Part shown: positions 9,008-18,998 of the stretch, piece after piece
How positions within the stretch are numbered: position 1 is the stretch's first letter
Layout: each line of letters starts with the position of its first letter
Origin: Sphingomonas sanguinis
GTDB lineage: Bacteria; Pseudomonadota; Alphaproteobacteria; Sphingomonadales; Sphingomonadaceae
DNA length: 64,000 nucleotides
Assembly (NCBI RefSeq): GCF_019297835.1
Contig: NZ_CP079203.1
Coordinates: 593,001-657,000, forward strand
Direction of reading: 5' to 3'
Notes under the pieces: model-generated
Seen by the model: only the letters and a program-made list of their open reading frames with translations
What the model was told of the DNA's origin: nothing
The model's database searches: none
Program-made: the position numbers and the translations under genes

Positions 9008-10071
9008 GGATGGGCTCTCGGCAGTAGCAGGCGGAGGACGGTCATTTCCGGCGTACCCTCCCTGGCATATTGGATGATCCCGTTCATATCGCGAACGAGC
9101 TTGTCGACGAGCGCCAGGCCAAGCCCCTGCCCCTCGCGGCGGCCCGACACGAACGGATCGAACAGATGATCGGCAATATCCGAAGGTGCGCCGGGGCCAT
9201 TGTCGATCACGCAGATTTCGATCGGCAGCGGCAGGCGGGGCTGCCCCTCACCTGCGCTGACCGACATGCCATGGCGATAGGCGGTGGTGAGGATGATGTG
9301 CGGGCTGCGCACCGCGCGAACCGCCTCGCGGGCGTTCTTCAGAAGGTTGATGACGATCTGGAGCAGCGCGTCGCGATTGATCCGGGCCGGGGGCAGCGAG
9401 GGGTCGAACCGCTCCTCGATGGGAATACCCCGGGCAAAACCCGCCAGCGCGACGCCGCGCGCATGCCCGAGCAGCGGATAGATATTCTCCGACGCCAGCG
9501 GCAGCGGCCGGGTATCGCTGAAATCCTGCATCCGGTCGATCAGCGCGGCGATCCGGTCGACCTCGGTGGTGATGAGCGTGGTCAGTTCGCCGCCGTTCAG
9601 CAGCTGTGCCGCGCCCCGGATGCCGGAAAGCGGGTTCTTGATCTCATGCGCCAGCATCGCCGCCGCCCCCACAGCCGCCCGTGCCCCCGCGCTACGGTCA
9701 GAGGCATGGGCCAGCCGTCGCGAGGGGCCTGCGCTGTGCAGCGTGATCGCGCGCCAGCCGGGATGATCGGGTACCTGCGCCTCGACGAAATCGACCCGGA
9801 TCTTCGGGCCGTGCGGCGTGGCGATCACCGTGTCGTACACGGCGAAACCATGGCCGTCGCGACTGCGCGGCGCGTCCGGGGGTGGCAGGATCGCGGCCAG
9901 CGGCTGTCCGGTCATCAACCGCTCGGACAGGTTGAGCAACTGTTCGGCCAGGCCATTGGCATGAGCAATACGATCGTCGGGATCGACCACGACCACGGCG
10001 ACCGGCAGCGCGGCGAACAGGGCGCCGAAGCCGGGTCTGCCGTGTCCGCCCGTGTCAGGCCGCCGCTGCAA
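9004..10071 (-). CDS. ntrB: Nitrogen regulation histidine kinase/phosphatase NtrB
   Basis: 355 residues, soluble: PAS domain (about 15-110, [14 protein letters not shown]), HisKA with phospho-His in [19 protein letters not shown], and HATPase with [17 protein letters not shown] and GQGLGLALV. NtrB phosphorylates or dephosphorylates NtrC according to PII protein state. The start used is TTG 10071, which overlaps the 3' end of dusB by 17 bases; no better in-frame start remains before the PAS domain. This overlap suggests translation coupled to dusB. Confidence 0.93.
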   Translation of the reverse strand: MQRRPDTGGHGRPGFGALFAALPVAVVVVDPDDRIAHANGLAEQLLNLSERLMTGQPLAAILPPPDAPRSRDGHGFAVYDTVIATPHGPKIRVDFVEAQVPDHPGWRAITLHSAGPSRRLAHASDRSAGARAAVGAAAMLAHEIKNPLSGIRGAAQLLNGGELTTLITTEVDRIAALIDRMQDFSDTRPLPLASENIYPLLGHARGVALAGFARGIPIEERFDPSLPPARINRDALLQIVINLLKNAREAVRAVRSPHIILTTAYRHGMSVSAGEGQPRLPLPIEICVIDNGPGAPSDIADHLFDPFVSGRREGQGLGLALVDKLVRDMNGIIQYAREGTPEMTVLRLLLPRAHP

Positions 10072-11059
10072 GCTCGATCTGCGGCATGTAGAAGTCGTAC
10101 AGCATCGCCTTGACCCGCTCGGCGCTGGCTTCGTGGTTCACCGTATTGCGGAACTCGGCCGAGCCATGCAGCCCGCGCGTGTACCAGCCGATATGCTTGC
10201 GGGCCATGTTGACGCCGGTCTCGGTGCCATAATGGTCTAGCATCGCATCGTAATGCTCGGTCACGGCGCGATATTGCTCGTCCAGGGCCGGATCTGCGCG
10301 ACGCTCGCCGGTCGCGAACCAGTGCATCACCTGCCCCAGTAGCCAGGGGCGGCCATAGGCGCCGCGCCCGATCATGACGCCGTCCGCGCCCGACTGGTCG
10401 AGCGCAGCCTCGGCATCGTCGATCGAGCAGATGTCGCCATTGGCGATCACCGGGATCGACACCGCGTCCTTGACGTTGCGGATGAACGCCCAGTCGGCGC
10501 TGCCCTTGTACATCTGGTTGCGGGTGCGGCCATGGACGGTGATCATCTTGACCCCGATATCCTCGGCGATGCGCGCCAGTTCGGGAGCGTTCAGGCTGTC
10601 ATGGCACCAGCCCATCCGCATCTTCAGCGTGACCGGCACATCGACCGCCTTGACGGTCGCCTCGATGATCGCCGAAGCCAGCTTCAGGTCGCGCATCAGC
10701 GCCGAGCCCGCATCGCCGTTGACGACCTTGCGCACCGGACAGCCCATGTTGATGTCGATGATCGCCGCGCCGCGATCGGCATTCAGCTTGGCCGCCTCGC
10801 CCATTTCGTAGGGGGTGCAGCCGACCAGCTGCATCGACACCGGCTCTTCCAGCGGGTGCCAGGCGGCCTTCTGGATCGACTGACGCGTTTCGCGGATCGC
10901 GGCCTGGCTGGCGATCATCTCCGTGACGTTCAACCCCGAGCCATAGCGGCGGACGAGCGTGCGGAACGGCATGTCGGTGACGCCGGTCATCGGCGCCAGC
11001 ACGACGGGGCTGTCGATCGTCACCGGACCGACCTGAATGGGGGCGAGATTACGCATCAT
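10055..11059 (-). CDS. dusB: tRNA-dihydrouridine synthase DusB (NifR3)
   Basis: 334 residues, the usual length. A flavin TIM barrel reduces uridines in tRNA to dihydrouridine. The catalytic Cys is in NMGCPVRKV, with [13 protein letters not shown] at the N-terminus and the [16 protein letters not shown]-binding loop near residue 235. It heads the ntr operon, the well-known nifR3-ntrBC arrangement. Two ATGs stand side by side at the start (11059 and 11056), with a weak AGGCAG upstream. The 89-base gap to divergent ispDF must carry promoters for both; I could not identify a convincing -35/-10 pair there. Confidence 0.95.
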   Translation of the reverse strand: MMRNLAPIQVGPVTIDSPVVLAPMTGVTDMPFRTLVRRYGSGLNVTEMIASQAAIRETRQSIQKAAWHPLEEPVSMQLVGCTPYEMGEAAKLNADRGAAIIDINMGCPVRKVVNGDAGSALMRDLKLASAIIEATVKAVDVPVTLKMRMGWCHDSLNAPELARIAEDIGVKMITVHGRTRNQMYKGSADWAFIRNVKDAVSIPVIANGDICSIDDAEAALDQSGADGVMIGRGAYGRPWLLGQVMHWFATGERRADPALDEQYRAVTEHYDAMLDHYGTETGVNMARKHIGWYTRGLHGSAEFRNTVNHEASAERVKAMLYDFYMPQIELAAAA

Positions 11060-11148
11060 ACTGCCTGAAAATTAAGCAATCGCCATAGGGGAATGGCGCC
11101 GCAAAGGCAAGATTGGCGAGGAGCCTCAAAAGCCGCTAGGCGAAGCGC

Positions 11149-12309
11149 ATGAGCCAGAATGGAAAGATCGCCGCCCTGATCGTCGCGGCGGGCGGGGGTT
11201 CCCGCATGGGTGGCGATGTGCCGAAGCAGTTTCGCGATCTGGGCGGACGACCGATGCTCAGCTGGAGCCACGCGGCCTTCGCCTCGCATCCGGCGATCGA
11301 CACGGTGCTGACGGTGGTGGCGGAGGAGAAGATCGATCACGCCCGTTCGGTCCTGCCCGACGCATGGGTCGAGGCGGGCGGAGCCAGTCGCCGCGAGTCG
11401 GTGGCGCGCGGCTTGCGCCATCTGGCTCTGGAGGGCGTGACGCAGGTGCTGATTCACGACGCCGCGCGTCCTTTCCTGTCGGCGGACGTTATCGATCGCG
11501 TGCTGGCGGGGCTTGCATCAGCGGATGGCGCGATGCCCGTCCTCCCCGTCGCCGACACGCTCGCCCGGTCCCTGGACGATGCCCTGAGCGAGACCGTCCC
11601 CCGCGACGGCGTGGTCCGCGTCCAGACGCCCCAGGGCTTCCACTTGCAAGCCGTGATCGCCGCGCACGCCGCCTGGCCTGCCGAAGCGGAAGCTACGGAC
11701 GACGCACAGATGGTCCGACGGCTTGGCGGGCGCGTCGCTTTGGTGCAGGGCGATGCGATGCTTGAGAAAATCACCTATCCCGACGACATGACCGGAGCCG
11801 ATATGCGTCTGACCTGGGAAACCCGGACTGCGATGGGCTATGACGTCCATCGGCTTGAGGATGGCGAGGAATTGTGGCTGGGCGGCGTGCTCATCCCCCA
11901 TCATCAGGGTCTGTCGGGACATAGCGATGCGGACGTCGCGCTTCACGCGCTGACCGATGCGCTGCTCGGCACGATCGCGGCGGGCGATATCGGCACGCAT
12001 TTCCCGCCCAGCGATCCGCAGTGGAAAGGCGCCGAGTCGGGCCAGTTCCTCGCGCATGCCGCCAAGCTGATCGCCGACAAGGGCGGCCGGATCGATTTCG
12101 TCGACCTGACCATCATCTGCGAAGCGCCGAAGATCGGCCCGCACCGCGCCGCCATGGTGGAGCGGATCGCCGGGCTGCTGAACATCGACCAGAGCCGAGT
12201 CAGCCTGAAGGCCACGACCACCGAGCGGCTGGGCTTTACCGGACGTGGCGAGGGGATCGCGACCCAGGCGGTGGCGACCGTTCGCCTGCCCGGCGGGGCG
12301 GCGGCATGA
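11149..12309 (+). CDS. ispDF: Bifunctional IspD/IspF isoprenoid synthesis enzyme
   Basis: 386 residues, a fusion common in alphaproteobacteria. The IspD half (about 1-225) joins CTP to methylerythritol 4-phosphate and shows the CTP loop AAGGGSRMG. The IspF half (about 228-386) makes the cyclic diphosphate and starts at MGYDVHRLEDG, with metal ligands in GHSDADVALHALTDALLG. These are two non-consecutive steps of the MEP pathway. It is divergent from dusB and overlaps the next gene by four bases (ATGA). Confidence 0.97.
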   Translation: MSQNGKIAALIVAAGGGSRMGGDVPKQFRDLGGRPMLSWSHAAFASHPAIDTVLTVVAEEKIDHARSVLPDAWVEAGGASRRESVARGLRHLALEGVTQVLIHDAARPFLSADVIDRVLAGLASADGAMPVLPVADTLARSLDDALSETVPRDGVVRVQTPQGFHLQAVIAAHAAWPAEAEATDDAQMVRRLGGRVALVQGDAMLEKITYPDDMTGADMRLTWETRTAMGYDVHRLEDGEELWLGGVLIPHHQGLSGHSDADVALHALTDALLGTIAAGDIGTHFPPSDPQWKGAESGQFLAHAAKLIADKGGRIDFVDLTIICEAPKIGPHRAAMVERIAGLLNIDQSRVSLKATTTERLGFTGRGEGIATQAVATVRLPGGAAA

Positions 12310-12830
12310 AGCGGCTGGGGCTGATCGTCGCACTCGCCGCGCTTGCCGCGCCCGAGGTTGCGACGGCGCAGCGCGCCTGCATCACCGCGCCCGAGGCGGA
12401 GGCAATGACGCTGGTTGCCATGCCCGACATTCTGCGCGAGACGGGCCGGGTCTGCGGCGCACGCCTGCCCGCGACCAGCCTGATCCGGGGCGGCGGCTCG
12501 CTGATCTCGAAATATGAAAGTGCTGCCGATCAGGCGTGGCCCGCCGCCAAGGCCGCGATCGTCAAGCTGTCCGATCCGGCGATCGATACGTTGCTGCAAT
12601 CGGATTATGCCCGGCCGTTGCTCACTTCGCTCCTCGTGCCATTCATCGTCGGGCGCATCGGTCTGGAGGATTGCGGGACGATCGACCGGCTCGTGACGCA
12701 GCTCGCCCCCCTGCCCCCGCGCAACATGGCGGGCGTGGTCGTGACCGCGCTGCAATATCTCAAGACCGAAAAGGCACGCGGACGGCAGGTGGCCGTGCCC
12801 GACCTGCCGCTCTGCACCAACGGAAACTGA
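12306..12830 (+). CDS. Secreted hypothetical protein
   Basis: 174 residues. A clear Sec signal peptide (MKRLGLIVALAALAAPEVATAQ, cleavage after ATA or ATAQ) precedes a mature part of about 150 residues with four Cys residues at scattered positions, which could form periplasmic disulfides. The start overlaps the ispDF stop by four bases and the next gene begins one base after its stop, so it sits inside a tight ispDF-pncC unit. I do not recognise a catalytic motif or a named family. Confidence 0.7.
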   Translation: MKRLGLIVALAALAAPEVATAQRACITAPEAEAMTLVAMPDILRETGRVCGARLPATSLIRGGGSLISKYESAADQAWPAAKAAIVKLSDPAIDTLLQSDYARPLLTSLLVPFIVGRIGLEDCGTIDRLVTQLAPLPPRNMAGVVVTALQYLKTEKARGRQVAVPDLPLCTNGN

Positions 12831-12831
12831 T

Positions 12832-13332
12832 ATGGACGTTCTTCTTCCCCGCGAGCTGATCGATCTGGCCGAGCGCGTCGTCGTCGCCAACCGCGCGGCG
12901 GGTCGTCGCGTGGCGCTGGCCGAAAGTTGCACCGGCGGCCTCGTTGCGGCGGCGCTGACCGAAATCCCCGGTTCGTCCGATGTGGTCGAGGCGGGGTTCG
13001 TGACCTATTCCAATCAGGCCAAGATCAACCTGCTAAAGGTCAACCCCGAGGTGATCGACACGTTCGGCGCCGTCTCGACCGCCACGGCCTGGGGCATGGC
13101 GCAGGGTGCGCTGGCGGCCAGCGAGGCGGACGTGGCGGTCGCGATCACCGGCGTCGCGGGCCCGGGTGGCGGCACTGCGAAGAAGCCGGTCGGGACCGTC
13201 GTCTTCGCCCAGGCGCTACGCGGCGGCGACCCTGAGGATGTGAAGGCCGAACGCCATGAATTCGGCGATATCGGCCGCGGCGGTATCCGGCTTCAGGCGG
13301 CGCTGTTGGCGCTGGAGCTGTTGCTGCCATAG
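12832..13332 (+). CDS. pncC: Nicotinamide-nucleotide amidohydrolase PncC (CinA C-terminal domain only)
   Basis: 166 residues matching the C-terminal CinA domain alone, without the N-terminal COG1058 domain. Signature blocks are LAESCTGGLVAAALTEIPGSS, VTYSNQAK and AITGVAGPGGGTAKKPVGTV. The enzyme deamidates NMN to nicotinic acid mononucleotide in pyridine nucleotide recycling (family knowledge). It is the last gene of the ispDF unit; its 3' end overlaps the convergent COQ10-like gene by 40 bases. Confidence 0.92.
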   Translation: MDVLLPRELIDLAERVVVANRAAGRRVALAESCTGGLVAAALTEIPGSSDVVEAGFVTYSNQAKINLLKVNPEVIDTFGAVSTATAWGMAQGALAASEADVAVAITGVAGPGGGTAKKPVGTVVFAQALRGGDPEDVKAERHEFGDIGRGGIRLQAALLALELLLP

Positions 13333-13751
13333 AGTTTGGCCGCGCGATCCTCGAACGCGCCGATCATGCGGCGGAGCGCGGTGCCGAACACCTGCCCCGC
13401 CAGCATCTCGAACACCCGGTTCTTGAACGCGAAGTCGACGGTGAAGTCGACCGCGCATCCCTGTTCCTCGGGGCGGAAACGCCAGTTGTTGCGCAGATAC
13501 TTCAGCGGGCCATCGAGATATTCGACATCGATCGATCCCGGCCGGTCCTTGGTGACGCGGCTGGTGAAGGTCTCGCGCAGCCCCTTGAAACCGACGATCA
13601 TGTCGGCGACCGTCTCGGTCGGCGTGTCCGAGCGGACGCGCATCGCCGATACCCAGGGCAGGAACTCCGGGTAGCGGGCGACATCGGCGACCAGATCGAA
13701 CATCTGCTCCGGCGTATAGGGCAGATGCCGCGTCTCGCTATGCTTGGGCAT
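13293..13751 (-). CDS. COQ10/RatA-family START-domain protein
   Basis: 152 residues of the SRPBCC (START-like) fold. N-terminal TRHLPYTPEQMFDLVADVARYPEFLPWV and DFTVDFAFKNRVFEML are typical of the COQ10/RatA family. Family members bind ubiquinone or related lipids; RatA in E. coli was described as a ribosome-association inhibitor. Next to lipA in alphaproteobacteria the quinone-binding role is more likely (inference). Its ATG overlaps the lipA stop by one base (TGATG). Confidence 0.88.
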   Translation of the reverse strand: MPKHSETRHLPYTPEQMFDLVADVARYPEFLPWVSAMRVRSDTPTETVADMIVGFKGLRETFTSRVTKDRPGSIDVEYLDGPLKYLRNNWRFRPEEQGCAVDFTVDFAFKNRVFEMLAGQVFGTALRRMIGAFEDRAAKLYGSNSSSANSAA

Positions 13752-14674
13752 CAGCGAACGCTTGCGAGCTTCGCCTCGCGCGCCGACCGCAACCGCTCGA
13801 AATCGTCACCCGCATGATAGCTGGAGCGGGTCAGCGGCGAGCTGGCGACCAGCAGGAACCCCTTGGCACGCGCAATGGCGGCATAGGCGTCGAACGCCTT
13901 GGGCGTCACGAACTCGGCGACCTTGGCATGGCGCGGGGTTGGCTGGAGATACTGGCCCATGGTCAGGAAATCGATATCGGCCGATCGCATGTCGTCCATC
14001 ACCTGATGGACCTCCAGTCGCTCCTCGCCCAAGCCCAGCATGACGCCCGACTTGGTGAAGATCGACGGATCGTGGCGCTTGACGCTCTCCAGCAGGCGCA
14101 GCGACGCATAATAGCGCGCGCCCGGCCGGATCGTCGGATAGAGCCGGGGGACCGTCTCCAGATTGTGATTATAGACGTCCGGGCGCGCTTCGACGATCGA
14201 CTCGATCGCGGCCTGCGCCTTGTTGCGGAAGTCGGGCGTCAGGATTTCGATGGTCGTGTCCGGCGTCGTGCGGCGCAGCGCCTGGATCACCTTCACGAAC
14301 TGCGACGCGCCGCCATCGGGCAAGTCGTCGCGATCGACCGAGGTGACGACGATATGCTTCAACCCCATCTGGGCGGCGGCATCGGCGACATTCTGCGGCT
14401 CCATCGCGTCGACCTTGCGCGGCATACCGGTCTTGACGTTGCAGAAGGCGCAGGCGCGAGTGCAAGTGTCTCCCAGGATCATGACGGTCGCATGCTTCTT
14501 CGACCAGCATTCCCCGATGTTCGGGCAGGCCGCCTCTTCGCAAACGGTCGTCAGGCTCTTGGCACGCATCAGCTCGCGGGTGGCGGCGAAACCGGCGCTC
14601 GTCGGGGCCTTGACGCGGATCCAGTCCGGCTTGCGCGCGCGCACCGGCGCGGCCAACGGTGTCAACTCGTTCAT
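13751..14674 (-). CDS. lipA: Lipoyl synthase LipA
   Basis: 307 residues from the ATG at 14674 (the frame extends 12 codons further up, but the shorter form matches the family start, MNELTPL...[10 protein letters not shown]). It is a radical SAM enzyme inserting two sulfurs into octanoyl groups on lipoyl domains. Two iron-sulfur clusters are visible: the auxiliary set [12 protein letters not shown] and the radical SAM CxxxCxxC in [12 protein letters not shown]. The RSSYHA serine that ligates the auxiliary cluster is present near the C-terminus. Confidence 0.96.
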   Translation of the reverse strand: MNELTPLAAPVRARKPDWIRVKAPTSAGFAATRELMRAKSLTTVCEEAACPNIGECWSKKHATVMILGDTCTRACAFCNVKTGMPRKVDAMEPQNVADAAAQMGLKHIVVTSVDRDDLPDGGASQFVKVIQALRRTTPDTTIEILTPDFRNKAQAAIESIVEARPDVYNHNLETVPRLYPTIRPGARYYASLRLLESVKRHDPSIFTKSGVMLGLGEERLEVHQVMDDMRSADIDFLTMGQYLQPTPRHAKVAEFVTPKAFDAYAAIARAKGFLLVASSPLTRSSYHAGDDFERLRSAREAKLASVR

Positions 14675-14727
14675 GGGTCGCGAAATAGCGATGGTCAGGG
14701 CCGGACACAATGCCTCGCAGGCAGGGC

Positions 14728-14733
14728 ATTATA
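14728..14733 (-). promoter_or_regulatory. Candidate -10 element for lipA
   Basis: On the minus strand this reads TATAAT, a perfect -10 hexamer, 54 bases before the lipA start. The -35 position holds no good TTGACA match, so the promoter may depend on an activator or may be spurious. The surrounding 162-base gap to the divergent carbonic anhydrase gene is less GC-rich than the coding DNA. Confidence 0.35.
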
Positions 14734-14836
14734 TGTGTGACATGGCGATGTTAGACATACTTTGATATGGAACCGAAACGGCCCTGCTCGGGTTCGCTGC
14801 TACAGCACGGTTTCCTGAAGTGGATAAGAGAGAGCA

Positions 14837-15487
14837 ATGACCGACTTTAACGACCTCGTGGATGGCTATCAGCGCTTTCGGACCTCCGATTGGCGTCGCC
14901 AGCGCGACCGCTGGGCCGAGTTGAAGGAAGGCCAGAGCCCCAAGGTGATGGTCATCGCCTGCTCGGACAGCCGCGTCGATCCGGCACAAATTTTCGACAC
15001 GCTGCCCGGCGAAATCTTCGTCGTGCGCAACGTCGCCAATCTGGTCCCTCCGTTCGAGACGGGCGGCGGTCATCACGGCGTGTCGGCCGCGCTGGAATTC
15101 GCGGTGACGCAGCTGGAAGTGACCGATGTCGTGGTCATGGGCCACGGCGCATGCGGCGGTTGCAAGGCGGCGCTGACGCAGGGGTTCGCCCATGCGCCCC
15201 AAGGTGAAGGCGGCTTCGTGTCCGATTGGGTGAGCCTGCTCGACGAGGCGCGCGAGAAGGTCGTGGCCAAGCATGGCGATGGCCCCGACGCGTTGCGCGA
15301 GATGGAACTTGAGTCGGTTCGCACCTCGATTGCCAACCTGCGCACCTTCCCGTTCGTCACCAAGCGGGAGGAAGCGGGCAAGCTGACGCTGCGCGGCGCC
15401 TATTTTGCGATCGCCGATGGCGTGCTGCACCTGATGGACGAGAGCGGCGAGTTCAAGCCTGCCGCTTCGGCCTTGGTCGCGGCGTAA
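14837..15487 (+). CDS. Beta-class carbonic anhydrase
   Basis: 216 residues. It interconverts CO2 and bicarbonate with a zinc ion. The zinc ligands and catalytic dyad are visible: Cys-Asp-Arg in ACSDSRVDP and His/Cys in GHGACGGCKAAL. FVVRNVANLVPP and GGGHHGVSAALEFAV between them are conserved in the family. A purine-rich AAGAGAGAGC precedes the ATG. It is monocistronic: divergent from lipA and closed by a hairpin terminator shared with aspS. Confidence 0.94.
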   Translation: MTDFNDLVDGYQRFRTSDWRRQRDRWAELKEGQSPKVMVIACSDSRVDPAQIFDTLPGEIFVVRNVANLVPPFETGGGHHGVSAALEFAVTQLEVTDVVVMGHGACGGCKAALTQGFAHAPQGEGGFVSDWVSLLDEAREKVVAKHGDGPDALREMELESVRTSIANLRTFPFVTKREEAGKLTLRGAYFAIADGVLHLMDESGEFKPAASALVAA

Positions 15488-15524
15488 GGAAGTCGGTCCG
15501 GGTCCCAGGCCCGGACAAGACACG

Positions 15525-15562
15525 AAAAGGGCGGACGCCGTATCCGGTGCCCGCCCTTTTTT
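15525..15562. terminator. Bidirectional intrinsic terminator between carbonic anhydrase and aspS
   Basis: AAAAGGGCGG and a CCGCCCTTTTTT arm form a GC stem bordered by A4 on one side and T6 on the other, so it can stop transcription from both strands. It sits exactly between the two convergent genes. Confidence 0.8.
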
Positions 15563-15582
15563 CATGGCCTGTGATCGGCGGA

Positions 15583-17397
15583 TCAGCCCGCCGACGAAGC
15601 GACGACCTGATCCAAATCCTTCTTGGCTTCCGCCGTCGAACGCAGCGACAATTCGCGCATCTGCTTGTTGCTGGGCAGGCTGGGCGCGCCCATCAACAGA
15701 TCCTCGGCGCGCTGGTTCATCGGGAACAGCGAGATTTCGCGCAGGTTCTGGGCACCGCAGATCAGCATGACGATACGGTCGACACCCGCAGCCATGCCAC
15801 CGTGCGGCGGCGCGCCATACTGGAAGGCGCGATAGAGGCCGCCGAACCGCTCCTCGACATCCGCCTTGGACAGCCCGACCTTTTCGAAAGCGGCGACCAT
15901 CAGCTCCGGCGACTGGTTGCGGATCGAACCCGACGCGATCTCGAAGCCGTTGCAGACCAGATCATATTGATAGGCCTTGAGCGACAGCGGATCGGCGGAG
16001 TTCAGCGCTTCCATGCCACCCTGCGGCATCGAGAAGGGGTTGTGCGCGAACTCGACCTTCTTCTCGTCCTCGTCCCATTCGTAGAAGGGGAAGTCGACGA
16101 TCCAGCAGAGGCGGAACGCGCCCTCCTCGATCAGGCCGAGCTGCTCGGCGACGCGGGTGCGCGCGAGCCCTGCCAGCTTGGCGGCCGCCTCGGCCTTGCC
16201 CGCCGCGAAGAACAGGCCGTCATCCGAGCCGAGGCCCAGCGCGGCGTAGAGCGCTTCCATGCCCTTGGTGCCATGGTTCTTGGCGATCGGGCCGCCGAAC
16301 TCGCCGCCCTTGCGGGTGACATAGCCCAGACCCGCATGACCCTCGGCGCGCGCCCATTCGTTCATCTCGTCGAAGAACTTGCGGCTCTTCTCGGCGGTCT
16401 TGGGCGCCGGGATGGCGCGGACAACGCCGCCCGAGCCGACGATCTTCTCGAACAGGCCGAAGCCCGAACTCGTGAAATGTTCCGAGACATCGGTGATGAT
16501 CAGCGGGTTGCGCAGATCGGGCTTGTCGTTGCCGTACTTCAGCATCGACTCAGAGTACGGAATGCGCGGGAACTCACCCACCGGCGTGACGGTGCGGCCA
16601 TCGGCGAACTTCTCGAAGATGCCGCCGATCACCGGCTCCATCGTCTCCCACACCTCTTCCTGGGTGACGAAGCTCATCTCCAGGTCGAGCTGGTAGAATT
16701 CGCCCGGTAGGCGGTCGGCGCGCGGATCCTCGTCGCGGAAGCAGGGTGCGATCTGGAAATAGCGGTCGAAGCCAGCGACCATCAGCAGCTGCTTATATTG
16801 CTGCGGCGCCTGGGGCAGCGCGTAGAACTTGCCCGGATGAATGCGGCTGGGCACCAGGAAGTCGCGCGCGCCCTCGGGCGACGACGCGGTCAGGATCGGG
16901 GTCGAATATTCGGTGAAGCCGCCCGCTTCCATGCGACGCCGCATGTCGGAGATCACTTGCGTACGGCGCACGATATTGGCGTGCAGCGTCTCACGACGCA
17001 GGTCGAGGAAGCGGTAGCGCAGGCGGATATCCTCCGGATATTCCTGCTCGCCCGCCACCGGCATCGGCAGTTCCTCGGCCGCCGACAACACGGTCGCGCC
17101 GCGCGCGAACACCTCGATCTCGCCGGTCGCCAGATTGGCGTTGACGGTGCCCGCCGAGCGCGCCTTGACCACGCCGTCGATCGTCACGACCGATTCGACC
17201 CGCACGCTCTCCAGGATGGCGAGCGCGGGGGTGTCGCTGTCGGCGACGATCTGCGTGATGCCGTAATGGTCGCGAAGATCGACGAACAGCACGCCGCCAT
17301 GATCGCGCTTGCGATGGACCCAGCCGGACAGGCGGACCGTCTCGCCGACCGCCTCAGCAGTCAACGCGGCGCAGGTGTGGGTACGATAGGCGTGCAT
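15583..17397 (-). CDS. aspS: Aspartyl-tRNA synthetase
   Basis: 604 residues, the normal bacterial length. Order: N-terminal OB-fold anticodon domain ([26 protein letters not shown]), class II catalytic core with motif 2 around [27 protein letters not shown] insertion, and motif 3 [13 protein letters not shown]. The ATG at 17397 (MHAYRTHTC) fits family starts; another ATG three codons upstream (17406) is possible. The frame stays open far upstream opposite rnd, but that extension is a shadow. The class may charge both tRNA-Asp and tRNA-Asn when AsnRS is absent; the window cannot tell. Confidence 0.97.
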   Translation of the reverse strand: MHAYRTHTCAALTAEAVGETVRLSGWVHRKRDHGGVLFVDLRDHYGITQIVADSDTPALAILESVRVESVVTIDGVVKARSAGTVNANLATGEIEVFARGATVLSAAEELPMPVAGEQEYPEDIRLRYRFLDLRRETLHANIVRRTQVISDMRRRMEAGGFTEYSTPILTASSPEGARDFLVPSRIHPGKFYALPQAPQQYKQLLMVAGFDRYFQIAPCFRDEDPRADRLPGEFYQLDLEMSFVTQEEVWETMEPVIGGIFEKFADGRTVTPVGEFPRIPYSESMLKYGNDKPDLRNPLIITDVSEHFTSSGFGLFEKIVGSGGVVRAIPAPKTAEKSRKFFDEMNEWARAEGHAGLGYVTRKGGEFGGPIAKNHGTKGMEALYAALGLGSDDGLFFAAGKAEAAAKLAGLARTRVAEQLGLIEEGAFRLCWIVDFPFYEWDEDEKKVEFAHNPFSMPQGGMEALNSADPLSLKAYQYDLVCNGFEIASGSIRNQSPELMVAAFEKVGLSKADVEERFGGLYRAFQYGAPPHGGMAAGVDRIVMLICGAQNLREISLFPMNQRAEDLLMGAPSLPSNKQMRELSLRSTAEAKKDLDQVVASSAG

Positions 17398-17535
17398 GGC
17401 GGACATTCTCTGTACGTCTGGGGAAAGTGCTGCCGCTTCCCCGCCCGCCCCCTTTTTGTCAACTCCAATGTGCCCGAACGGGTCTCCCGTGCGTTCCTCT
17501 TTGTCAACCTGCGTACGTCGAGCTATGTGCAGACG

Positions 17536-18714
17536 ATGCACGTTCATCCGTTGATTACCGACAGCGCCACGCTCGCCAATCTCTGCGCCCGTCTCTCGCA
17601 GGCCGACTATGTGATGGTCGATACCGAGTTCATGCGGGAAAGCACCTATTGGCCCGAGCTTTGCCTGATCCAGATCGCCGATACCGAAGAGGCCGCCGCG
17701 ATCGATCCCAAGGCGCCGGGGCTGGACATGACCCCGCTGCTCGACCTGCTGGTCAACAACGATCAGGTGCTCAAGGTCTTCCACGCCGGTGGGCAGGATA
17801 TCGAGATCATCTATAACCTGACCGGCAAGACCCCGCATCCGCTGTTCGATACGCAGATCGCGGCAATGGCGCTGGGCCAGGGCGAACAGATCGGCTATTC
17901 CAACCTCGTCGACAGCTGGCTGGGGATTACGGTCGACAAGGGCGCGCGTTTCACCGACTGGTCGCGCCGTCCGCTCGATCAGCGGCAGGTCGATTATGCG
18001 ATCGGCGATGTCACTCATCTGGCCGCGATCTTCCCCAAGATGCTTGAGCGGTTGCGCAAGACCGGACGCGGCGCATGGCTGGATCAGGAGATGGAGCGGC
18101 TGGCCGATCCGGCCCACTATGCCAACGACCCCGACGTGGCGTGGAAGCGGGTGCGCGTCTCGGGCCGCAAGCCCGATATGCTCGGCCGGTTGAAGGCGCT
18201 GGCCCGCTGGCGCGAGTTGGAGGCGCAGGCCAAGGATCTGCCGCGCGGCCGTATCGTCAAGGACGAGACGCTGGCCGACCTCGCCGGGCATCCGCCGCGC
18301 AAACAGGCCGATCTCGCCAAGGTACGCGGATTGTCGGCAACCTGGGCGGGCAACGATATCGGCGCGCGCCTGATGGATGCGCTCGACGGCGCCGAGCCGC
18401 TGAGCGCCGACGAACTGCCCGCGCGCGACGATCGCAAGCCGGGTCTGGGTCGCGAGGGTGCGCTGGTCGCCGACCTGCTCAAGCTGCTGCTGAAGATCCG
18501 GGCCCGCGACATCGACGTGGCGCCGCGCCTGTTGGCGCGGGCCGACGATCTGGAAATGCTGGCGGCGGGTGTCCGCTCGGGCCTGTCGGTGCTCGACGGC
18601 TGGCGCTTCGAGCAATTCGGCCGCGATGCGCTCGATCTGGTCGAGGGACGCACCGGTTTCGTCGTCAAGGGCGGCAAGCTGAAGATGGTCCGCACCGCCG
18701 AGGACGCGGCATGA
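17536..18714 (+). CDS. rnd: Ribonuclease D
   Basis: 392 residues. A DEDD 3'-5' exonuclease trims tRNA precursors. The exonuclease motifs are [21 protein letters not shown] (Exo I), [11 protein letters not shown] (Exo II) and [12 protein letters not shown] (Exo III), followed by HRDC-type helical domains (around [19 protein letters not shown]). The ATG at 17536 starts just before the first beta strand; the open frame upstream runs opposite aspS and is not coding. The 138-base gap to divergent aspS should contain both promoters. It overlaps the next gene by four bases (ATGA). Confidence 0.95.
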   Translation: MHVHPLITDSATLANLCARLSQADYVMVDTEFMRESTYWPELCLIQIADTEEAAAIDPKAPGLDMTPLLDLLVNNDQVLKVFHAGGQDIEIIYNLTGKTPHPLFDTQIAAMALGQGEQIGYSNLVDSWLGITVDKGARFTDWSRRPLDQRQVDYAIGDVTHLAAIFPKMLERLRKTGRGAWLDQEMERLADPAHYANDPDVAWKRVRVSGRKPDMLGRLKALARWRELEAQAKDLPRGRIVKDETLADLAGHPPRKQADLAKVRGLSATWAGNDIGARLMDALDGAEPLSADELPARDDRKPGLGREGALVADLLKLLLKIRARDIDVAPRLLARADDLEMLAAGVRSGLSVLDGWRFEQFGRDALDLVEGRTGFVVKGGKLKMVRTAEDAA

Positions 18715-18998
18715 TCCGCCCGGCCGTCCTCCTCACCCTACTGCCGCTCGCCGCCTGCATGACGACCCCGAAAGCCGAGGGACTCACCGATGGGTCGGAA
18801 TGCGGTGACGCCAAGGCGGCCGACCTGATCGGCAAGCGCTGGACCGAGGCGCTCCGCGCGCCGACGCAGAAGCGCACCGGTGCGCAGGACCTCCGGGTCA
18901 TCGCGCCGGGCGATGCCGTGACGATGGATTATCGACCCGACCGGCTCAACATCGAAACCGATGCCGAGGGCAAGGTCGTCCGGCTCAAGTGCGGGTAA
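18711..18998 (+). CDS. Peptidase inhibitor I78 family lipoprotein
   Basis: 95 residues. A lipoprotein signal ends at the lipobox LPLAAC (Cys16), so the mature protein is probably lipid-anchored. The rest fits the I78 (elastase inhibitor-like) family: an early Cys, [11 protein letters not shown], then [23 protein letters not shown] and the C-terminal KCG. Two mature cysteines probably form a disulfide. It would block serine proteases in the periplasm or outside (family inference). It is coupled to rnd by a four-base overlap and meets ppx tail to tail with a 14-base overlap. Confidence 0.85.
   Translation: MIRPAVLLTLLPLAACMTTPKAEGLTDGSECGDAKAADLIGKRWTEALRAPTQKRTGAQDLRVIAPGDAVTMDYRPDRLNIETDAEGKVVRLKCG

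Noticed and set aside
15547..16710. 387-codon open frame on the + strand opposite aspS
   Set aside because: Starts in the aspS terminator and has no family features; aspS on the other strand is certain.
17398..18615. N-terminal extension of aspS by some 400 codons
   Set aside because: The frame stays open upstream only because it runs opposite rnd; the aspartyl-tRNA synthetase similarity begins at MHAYRTHTC.
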